This document shows positions 62,976 through 64,000 of a stretch of DNA of 64,000 bases, in pieces. A program made the position numbers and the translations under genes. Position 1 is the first letter of the stretch. The number at the start of each line of letters is the position of its first letter. The notes below the pieces were generated by a model. It was not told the DNA's origin, searched no databases, and saw nothing but the letters and a program-made list of their open reading frames with translations. Origin of the DNA: Adlercreutzia caecimuris B7 (GTDB taxonomy: Bacteria; Actinomycetota; Coriobacteriia; Coriobacteriales; Eggerthellaceae); contig NZ_KE159646.1 in assembly GCF_000403355.2 (NCBI RefSeq), positions 266,424 to 330,423 of the forward strand. Reading direction: 5' to 3'.

Positions 62976-64000
62976 ATGGCAACGGCTGAGAAAGGCAAGA
63001 AGAAGAGGGCGCCGCTGTCCTCGTTCACGATCCTGCTCATTATCTTGGTGGTGCTGGCTGTTATCACCGTCATCATGGCCGCCAGCGGCGTGGAGGGCGT
63101 CCAGGGGGCGACTCTGTCCCAGGTGCTCACCGCGCCCGTGTTCGGCTTCCAGGACGCTATCGGCGTGTGCCTGTTCGTCATGATCCTCGGCGGCTTTTTG
63201 GGCATCATCACCGAGACCGGGGCGCTCGACGCCGGCATCGCGGCGCTGGTGCACAAGCTCAAGGGCAACGAGCTCGTGCTCATTCCCATTCTGATGTTCA
63301 TCTTCTCCATCGGCGGCACCACCTACGGCATGTGCGAGGAAACGGTGCCCTTCTACCTGCTCTTAGCCGCCACCATGGTGGCCGCGGGCTTCGACAGCCT
63401 CACCGGCGCGGCCGTCGTCTTGCTCGGCGCCGGCTGCGGCGTGCTGGGCTCCACGGTGAACCCGTTCGCCGTGGGCGTGGCCGTCGACGCGCTCTCCGGC
63501 ATCGGCATCGCCGTGAACCAGGCCATCATCATCGTGCTCGGCCTCATCCTCTGGCTCGTGACCCTGGCCATCTCCATCGTCTTCGTCATGCGCTACGCCA
63601 AGAAGGTGAAGGAGGACAAGGGCTCCACGTTCCTGTCGCTGCAGGAGCAGGAGGCCATGATGAACGAGTGGGGTATGAAGGAGTCCGATGAAGAGGCTGT
63701 CGACGGCCAGGCCGCCGCGACCCCGAAGATGACCGGCCGCCAGAAGTGGTCGCTCATCGTGTTCGCGCTCACCTTCGTCATCATGATCGTGTCGTTCATT
63801 CCCTGGGCTGACCTCGGCGTCACTATCTTCGACGCCGGCGCCACCACCGAGGAGGTCACCACCACGATGACCGGCGACGAGATTACCGCCTTCATCGACG
63901 ACGCCAACGACGGCGCCACGGTGACCACGCTCTCCGAGCCTGTTGAGGCCACCTCCGTCTCCGAGGAAGAGGTCACCCCGGCCTGGTCGAGCTTCCTCAC
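62976..64000 (+). CDS. YfcC/ArcD-type arginine-ornithine carrier (partial)
   Basis: A frame starting at ATG 62976 with TAAGGAGGGATAACC upstream runs off the right edge after about 341 residues. The first helix is SSFTILLIILVVLAVITVIM; conserved parts include FSIGGTTYGMCEETVPFYLLLAATMVAAGFDSLTGAAVVLLGAG and VNPFAVGVA. These match the YfcC/DcuC-superfamily carriers (also called ArcD-type in ADI operons). An acidic loop (~260-340) is only partly seen. It probably exchanges arginine for ornithine. Confidence 0.88.
   Translation, partial: MATAEKGKKKRAPLSSFTILLIILVVLAVITVIMAASGVEGVQGATLSQVLTAPVFGFQDAIGVCLFVMILGGFLGIITETGALDAGIAALVHKLKGNELVLIPILMFIFSIGGTTYGMCEETVPFYLLLAATMVAAGFDSLTGAAVVLLGAGCGVLGSTVNPFAVGVAVDALSGIGIAVNQAIIIVLGLILWLVTLAISIVFVMRYAKKVKEDKGSTFLSLQEQEAMMNEWGMKESDEEAVDGQAAATPKMTGRQKWSLIVFALTFVIMIVSFIPWADLGVTIFDAGATTEEVTTTMTGDEITAFIDDANDGATVTTLSEPVEATSVSEEEVTPAWSSFL

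Overview
The window is GC-rich chromosomal DNA from an anaerobic, amino-acid-using actinobacterium. The most likely placement is class Coriobacteriia, Eggerthellaceae-like (the Eggerthella/Gordonibacter/Adlercreutzia group). Grounds are the high GC, an actinobacterial-style atp operon with a signal-bearing subunit b, an arginine deiminase operon, a four-subunit 2-oxoacid:acceptor oxidoreductase, GatCAB, a citramalate synthase, and many amino-acid:sodium symporters. The genus cannot be fixed from sequence alone.

Layout. 0-4.4 kb: an FMN riboswitch with its own terminator controls a complete riboflavin ECF transporter (ribU, ecfA1, ecfA2, ecfT) followed by a flavin-binding PNPOx-fold protein. 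4.5-7.7 kb: two paralogous alanine/glycine:cation symporters. 7.7-8.0 kb: a 37-residue hydrophobic/basic peptide gene with a possible antisense promoter. 8.0-12.8 kb: two flavoprotein oxidoreductases, a Sua5/YwlC tRNA enzyme and an alpha/beta hydrolase, tightly overlapped. 12.9-17.9 kb: glpK, rpiB, glyA, upp and a dCMP deaminase. 18.3-25.3 kb: the full F1Fo ATP synthase operon.

25.4-32.1 kb is an accessory island: hicAB, a RelB-like/PIN pair, a DUF3791 cassette that lacks its usual toxin, an amidase lipoprotein, a large zinc-ribbon/YARHG membrane protein, a small membrane protein broken by an in-frame amber codon, an XRE regulator, and relics of toxin-antitoxin genes. 32.3-46.2 kb returns to core genes: dnaE, truA, an Fe-S aldo/keto reductase, an NSS symporter, ychF, a PARG-like macrodomain protein, a shortened LarE-like protein and gatCAB. 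46.4-48.8 kb: an Rpn/PD-(D/E)XK gene with a 12-bp tandem repeat, a small membrane protein and a complete IS481-type element with a 6-bp target duplication. 49-54.5 kb: a PaaK-type CoA ligase, an isolated LysR effector domain and the porGDAB-type operon. 54.6-60.1 kb: three tRNA genes (Arg, Gly, Pro), a YxeA protein, a GNAT enzyme, cimA and a DUF3810 protein. 60.4 kb to the end: arcA, arcB and a YfcC/ArcD-type carrier that runs off the window.

The most unusual signal is a dispersed repeat family: seven copies and a probable half copy, mostly about 110-130 bp, at 4.4, 9.3, 12.8, 16.6, 18.0, 37.8, 48.9 and 52.3 kb. Each has a conserved interior with a hairpin, flanked by long outer arms. The arms pair with each other within a copy but are unrelated between copies. 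Two copies have become the 3' ends of protein genes.
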